Positions 58,759 to 64,000 of a DNA stretch of 64,000 nt are shown here, piece by piece (the first letter of the stretch is position 1; every line of letters starts with the position of its first letter). Source of the stretch: Lepus europaeus (lineage: Eukaryota; Chordata; Mammalia; Lagomorpha; Leporidae). The translations under genes and the position numbers were made by a program. The notes beneath the pieces are model-generated. The model made no database searches and had not been told where the DNA came from. It was given only the letters and a program-made list of their open reading frames with translations. Location: the NCBI RefSeq assembly GCF_033115175.1, contig NC_084837.1, positions 25,622,266-25,686,265 of the forward strand, in the 5' to 3' direction.

Positions 58759-59095
58759 TTTTTTTTTTTTTTTTGACAGGCAGAGTGGACAGTGAGAGAG
58801 AGAGAGAAAGGTCTTCCTTTGCCGTTGGTTCACCCTCCAATGGCCGCCGCGGCTGGCACGCTGCGTCCGGCACACCGCGCTGATCCCATGGCAGGAGCCA
58901 GGTGCTTCTCCTGGTCTCCCATGGGGTGCAGGGCCCAAGCACTTGGGCCATCCTCCACTGCCTTCCCGGGCCACAGCAGAGAGCTGGCCTGGAAGAGGGG
59001 CAACTGGGACAGAATCTGGCGCCCCAACCGGGACTAGAACCCGGTGTGCCGGCGCCTCAAGGCGGAGGATTAGCCTAGTGAGCCGCATCGCCAGC
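58759..59095 (-). repeat. CSINE, young type
   Basis: Perfect 18-bp duplication TTAAGGTTTTCTATTTCT at 58741-58758 and 59096-59113. Full length. Confidence 0.93.
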
Positions 59096-59134
59096 TTAAG
59101 GTTTTCTATTTCTGCCTTTGAGCACTCCCCTCCT

Positions 59135-59423
59135 TCCTTTTTTAAATATTTTATTTATATATTCAAAAGGTAGAGTGACGAGTGGAGGGGAGTGGCATCT
59201 TCCATCTGCTAGTGCAGTAGCCAGGGCATGGCCAAGCTGAAGCCAGGAGATCCATTCAGGTCTTCCAGTTGGGTGGCAGGAACTCAGTTACTTGGGTCGT
59301 CCTCCACTGTCCTTCCAGGTGCATTAGCAGGAAGCTGCATTGGAAGCAGAACAGCTAGGACTTGAAGCAACACTCCCACATGGGATGTGGTGTTGCTTAA
59401 CTTGCTACATGGTAGTGCCAGCT
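59135..59423 (-). repeat. C-repeat-related, older
   Basis: TTAAATATTTTATTTATATATTC start; ends TGGTAGTGCCAGCTC. Confidence 0.65.
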
Positions 59424-59777
59424 CTTGTCTTTGATTTCTTTAACTTGAGGTTTTTTTTTTTTTTTAAAGTAACATTAAATTTGGGTTTATCTCTGGGAAT
59501 TTCATACTGTCACTAAGGCAGAGATCCAGAATATTTAAATATTTTAAAAATCCTGTTCTGTCACTGAGCATTTTAGATATCCTATTACCTTTTTCTAATG
59601 TATAGAAATCTGGGAAACTTTGTTTTAATTGAAATTATTGAATAAAAATACTAAAAAAAGGCAACATACAAAATGAGACTTTAAACATACACTATAAGAG
59701 ACATTATTCTGTTACCACTTTTCTTCATTGTAGTCTTTAAGTGAGCTACTATTTCAGCTCTTGTCTAATGCAGAGTC
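59424..59777. other. SOS2 intron 4, nothing recognised
   Basis: AT-rich sequence without a repeat or coding pattern I can name. Confidence 0.45.
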
Positions 59778-59985
59778 AACCAGTTTTACTTGTAAAAGGC
59801 CAGAGGATAGATATTTTAGGCTTTGTGGGCCACAGTCTTTCTTACAACTGCTCATTTTTGACTTTGTAGCTTTAAAGCAGCCATAATGAATGAACCTGGG
59901 CTGTGTTCCAGTAAAACGTCATCTGAAAAGCAGGCAGTGGGCTGAATTTGCCTGTGTACTGTAGTTTACTGACCCTGGTTTCAGA
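59778..59985. mobile_element. MER1-like (hAT-Charlie) DNA transposon remnant
   Basis: ATATTTTAGGCTTTGTGGGCC, TTTAAAGCAGCCATAATG and GTAGTTTACTGACCCTGG match the conserved order of the MER1/Charlie group. Confidence 0.55.
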
Positions 59986-60442
59986 CTCCCCTGGCAGGAT
60001 CCCTTTTTATCACAGGACACTCCTGTGGTAAGTTAAACCCAGATCACTTTGTGAGTCTAGTTATGTGAGTGAAGTAACGAGATCATGTAACATGATGTGA
60101 TTTTAGTAAATCCAAGCTGATTTCTAGTGATCACTATTTCAAGAGCTCACAAACTGTTTGTTTAATAAATTCCTTGAAAAACTGATTTCTAGTGATCTGT
60201 CTGACAGGGAACTTGAGAGTCAACTCCCCCCCCCCCCATTTAAAAAAGCATCATCTGAGAGATTGCTAAGAATAGTCAGATGATCTTAAGCAGGAATTGG
60301 AGAACTCAACTTCTACCCTGTCACTCTTTGAAAATTGCATTTAAACCGGAAAGAAGAACATAAATGCTTAAGAAGGAATTTGATGTTTAAGAAAGGTGAG
60401 AGGAAATAAGGACTCAGAGCAATTCTAAAGAAATTTAATTCT

Positions 60443-60769
60443 TGGCTGGCGCCGTGGCTTAACAGGCTAATCCTCCGCCTTGTGGCGCCAGCACACCGGG
60501 TTCTAGTCCCGGTCGGGGCGCCAGATTCTATCCCAGTTGCCCCTCTTCCAGGCCAGCTCTCTGCGATGGCCCGGGAGTGCAGTGGAGGATGGCCCAAGTC
60601 CTTGGGCCCTGCACCCACAAGGGAGACCAGGAGAAGCACCTGGCTCCTGCCTTTGGATCAGCGCGATGCGCCGGCCGCAGCGGCCATTGGAGGGTGAACC
60701 AACGGCAAAGGAAGACCTTTCTCTCTGTCACTCTCTCTCACTGTCCACTCTGCCTGTCAAAAAAAAAAA
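60443..60769 (+). repeat. CSINE, young type (first of a sense pair sharing a target)
   Basis: GGCTGGCGCCGTGGCTTAAC head. Preceded by AAAGAAATTTAATTCT (60427-60442) and followed by AAAATTAATTCT (60769-60780). Confidence 0.9.
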
Positions 60770-60780
60770 AAATTAATTCT

Positions 60781-61042
60781 CAGGGGCCGGCGCTCTGGCG
60801 TAGCGGGTCAACACCCTGGCCTGAAGCGCTGGCATCCCATGTGGGTGCCCATTCTACTCCTGACTGCTCCTCTTCCAATCCAGCTTTCTGCGATGGCCTG
60901 GGAAAGCAGTGGAGGAAGACCCAAGTTTTTGGGCCTCTGCACCCACATGGGAGACCTGGAAGAAGCTCCTGGCTCCTGGCTTCGGATCAGTGCAGCTCCG
61001 GCCGTTGCAACCAATTAGGGAGTGAACCAGCGCATGGAAGAC

Positions 61043-61076
<34 letters not shown>

Positions 61077-61131
61077 CCTCTCTCTGTATAACTATGACTT
61101 TCAAATAAATAAAAAAAACCTTAAAAAAAAA
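60781..61131 (+). repeat. CSINE, older type (second of a sense pair sharing a target)
   Basis: GGGGCCGGCGCTCTGGCGTAG head, CTTTCAAATAAATAAAAAAA tail. Followed by AAAGAAATTTAATTTT (61132-61147), a third copy of the target. Confidence 0.9.
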
Positions 61132-61199
61132 AAAGAAATTTAATTTTCCAGACTTATACATAATAGGCATTGAGTTCTATGCTTTCTTTTTCTTTCTTT

Positions 61200-61518
61200 C
61201 TTTTTTTTTTTTTTAAATTATTTTTTTCATTGAGAGGCACAGAGAAAGGGAGAGACAGAGAAAGAGAGATTTTCAGTCCTCTGATTCTCTCCCCAGTAGC
61301 CACAATGGTTAGGGCTGGAGTGGGCCAAAGCCAGGAGCTTCATCTGGGTCTCCCATATGGTTGCAGAGGCCCTAGCACTTGGGCCATATTCCTCAGCTTT
61401 CCCAGGTGTGTTAGCAGGGAGCTGGATCCGAAGTGGAGCAGCCAGCAGTTGAACTGGTGCCCGTATGGTATGCCATTATTGAAGGTGGCAGCTTAACCCA
61501 CTGTGCCACAATGTTGAC
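61200..61518 (-). repeat. CSINE, older type
   Basis: T-run then AAATTATTTTTTTCATTGAG; ends GTGCCACAATGTTGACC. Both flanks carry TTCTATG. Confidence 0.8.
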
Positions 61519-61537
61519 CCCAAATTCTATGTGTTTT

Positions 61538-61868
61538 TTTTTTTTTTTTTTTGGACAGGCAGAGTTAGACAGTGAGAGAGAGAGACAGAGAGAAAGGTCT
61601 TCCTTCCGTTAGTTCACCCCTGAAATGGCCGCTATGGCCGGCGCCCTGCGCCGATCCAAAGCCAGGAGCCAGATGCTTCCTCCTGGTCTCCCATGCGGGT
61701 CAGGGCCCAAGCACTTGGACCATCCTCCACTGCCCTCCCCGGCCACAGCAGAAAGCTGGGCTGGAAGAGGAGCGACTGGTACAGAACCGGCACCCCAACC
61801 AGGACTAGAACCCGGGGTGCCAGCACCACAGGCAGAGGATTAGCCTAGTGAGCCGTGGCGCCAGCCCC
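61538..61868 (-). repeat. CSINE, young type
   Basis: T-run then GGACAGGCAGAGTTAGACAG. Short target repeat TGTGTTTT at 61530-61537 and 61869-61876, which overlaps the flank of the preceding SINE. Confidence 0.88.
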
Positions 61869-61876
61869 TGTGTTTT

Positions 61877-62329
61877 CTTACATGGTAATATTACTCTGTT
61901 TCTAAGCCTGGCTCTCCCTCTTTGTTGTTCTTTATTATAAGTCTAATAATTTACAAATGTATAGTACACATATGTTGTTTAAACAAGTATTTTTGTGTAC
62001 TTTACTGTGTGTCAGATGCTGTGACTTTTAAGATGAAAAGATAGTCTTTAATCCATAGAAGGTCACTGTTCCACAGGGACAGAAATTTCAGTATAAATTA
62101 GGTGCTCCTTTAGGGAAGAGAGAAGATTGCTAATGGAGGACTGAAGCTAGTGGAAAAAATTTTGGTAAGGAATTAGGGTTTGGAAAAGCTGTATTAAAAA
62201 TTATTTTGGGGATAAATAATGGAAAATGGGTAGGGGTTTATCAGATGGATAAATGTGATGGTTGTAAGGGGAGGGTAGGTAAGAGAAGACGTAATAGACA
62301 GAGGGGAATAGAGGGAACACACCAGATTT
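61877..62329. other. SOS2 intron 4, nothing recognised
   Basis: Purine-rich on the plus strand around 62110-62330; no repeat that I can name. Confidence 0.4.
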
Positions 62330-62397
62330 AAGAGGTCCCATAGGATTGCTGACATTGTAGGCAGCAGCCTCACCTGCTACACCACAATGCCAACCCC
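62330..62397 (-). repeat. CSINE head fragment
   Basis: GGATTGCTGACATTGTAGGCAG and CTACACCACAATGCCAACCCC are the complement of the SINE 5' region only. Confidence 0.55.
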
Positions 62398-62690
62398 TTT
62401 TCTGTGTTTTTATGTATCATGCTTTCTATTATTTTGCATGTTACTATAAAATCAGAGTTCATCAGCAAATTCCCTGTGCAACCTCATTGATTTCTTCAAA
62501 GTCTGAAATAGCTGGGAATTGAAAGTGATAGTGTTCATTAAGAAGATGGGTTGCATGGAGCAAGTAACAAGGAGTGGGGAAGGATTTTAGTGTCACAGGA
62601 TTTGAGCCTAGGAAAACAGGTTGGGATTAAATTGTGAATGGCTGTTATCTTAAGATTTTATACAGAAGGCAGTGAATTCCAATGTAATTT

Positions 62691-62737
62691 TTAAAAAAAG
62701 ATATATTTATTTATTTGAAATTCAGGATTACAGAAAA
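62691..62737 (-). repeat. CSINE tail fragment
   Basis: AAAAAGATATATTTATTTATTTG followed by GGATTACAG, then unrelated sequence. Confidence 0.5.
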
Positions 62738-62902
62738 TGTTTGGTCACCTTTTTCCTGTTGCTTTTGATTTACAACTGTTTCTTGCTTGGTGGTTGACTT
62801 TAATGTATAGAAGCCATCTGTACCACAGCCATGTAAACATTAGTGATATGCAAGTGAACATAATCACAGTTGTTGGTGTAATAATTCCGTGTTGGAAATA
62901 CA

Positions 62903-63130
62903 TCCTCCTTCAGTATCCATGGGGAATTCCAGGACCCTTCAGAGATACGAAAATCTGCAGATGCCCAAGCCTCAGTATAAAAAGGCATAGTATTTACACA
63001 TAACATACACATATGCACCATTACCCTTTAAGCCATCTCTAGATTCCTTTTGATAAGTCCTATAATGTAAATGCCATGTAAATATTGTTATATTACATTG
63101 TTTAGAGAATAATGACAAGAAAAAATATTT
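62903..63130. mobile_element. Tigger-like (TcMar) DNA transposon remnant
   Basis: CAGTATCCATGGGGAATTCC, AGGACCCTTCAGAGATACG, CATAGTATTTACACATAAC and GAATAATGACAAG follow the order of a primate- and rabbit-shared Tigger/MER2-type element. Confidence 0.6.
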
Positions 63131-63472
63131 TCTGGCTGTGGTTGGTTGAGTCCAGAGAGGGCAATTTTATTCATCATCTGCCTCTACAGTAGTACCATTT
63201 TAGTTTTCTCCTTGTAACTTTACCAAAGTGGATACCACCATTCTTATAATATGATGGATATCTATCATGTTGAATGCTTACTATTGCCAGATATGGTAGT
63301 ATGCATTTTAGGTGCTTTATTCCATTGTTTTATTCCATCAGTTACATTTTACGTGTAAGGAATTTGAGTCAACAGATTAACTTATTCATAATCACTGTTA
63401 ATTAAGCAGCTGAGCCTGGGATTTTTGGCTCAGATTGTTATTTTCTGAAGATATGCTCTTTTTTGTTGTATT

Positions 63473-63505
63473 ATATATATATATATGTATATATGTATGT
63501 ATGTA
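63473..63505. repeat. (AT)n(GTAT)n microsatellite
   Basis: About seven AT units followed by GTATGTATGTATG. Confidence 0.9.
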
Positions 63506-63574
63506 TTACAAACATGAACATAGGTATTTCACCATTTGGTTGAATTTTTTTCCAGGAATATTTATTTGTTTATG

Positions 63575-63999
<425 letters not shown>

Positions 64000-64000
64000 T

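Overview
This is a lagomorph nuclear genome segment, almost certainly rabbit (Oryctolagus). About eighty copies of the tRNA-derived lagomorph C-repeat (CSINE) are scattered on both strands, together with a rabbit-type LINE-1 3' end and spliced vertebrate exons. There are no bacterial-style genes. Nearly all long open frames are SINE consensus read in different frames, or GC-rich promoter sequence.

Two real genes lie head to tail on the + strand. The last coding exon of L2HGDH (mitochondrial L-2-hydroxyglutarate dehydrogenase) is at 3062-3257, with a nearby poly(A) signal. About 13 kb downstream, a strong CpG island (about 16040-17340) holds exon 1 of SOS2, a Ras guanine-nucleotide exchange factor. 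SOS2 then runs to the end of the window: exon 1 (17044-17130), exon 2 (50195-50320), exon 3 (54427-54558), exon 4 (56307-56471), exon 5 (63733-63936). All five exons are in frame and bounded by AG/GT. Together they encode 238 residues, covering the N-terminal histone-fold module and the start of the DH domain. Intron 1 is about 33 kb. The adjacency L2HGDH-SOS2 matches the known order on human 14q21.

The rest is intron and intergenic DNA built of retroelements. (a) CSINEs fall into a young type (CG-rich head, plain poly-A tail), an older type (AAATAAA-type tail) and a third, older type with an orthodox B box. Many have recognisable target-site duplications (TSDs), and several pairs share one target. 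(b) Old LINE-1 fragments lie at 13.5-14.8, 37.3-38.2, 45.9-46.8, 47.3-47.8, 50.4-51.9, 53.4 and 57.9-58.2 kb. (c) There are old DNA-transposon remnants (MER5-, MER1- and Tigger-like). (d) At 5516-7820 an LINE-1-like 3' tail is joined to degraded retroviral gag/protease-like sequence and flanked by a perfect 13-bp TSD.

The most remarkable item is a compact, well preserved endogenous retrovirus on the - strand at 43062-45516. It has two 503-bp LTRs differing at about seven positions, TG...CA ends, a 6-bp TSD, a polypurine tract and a primer-binding-site-like sequence. Its 1.45-kb interior carries one uninterrupted 262-codon frame that looks like a Gag N-terminal part joined to the C-terminal tail of integrase. 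It sits inside an older CSINE in SOS2 intron 1. I found no evidence of an unknown multi-gene system; the ERV and the LINE-1/ERV chimera are the candidates worth following.
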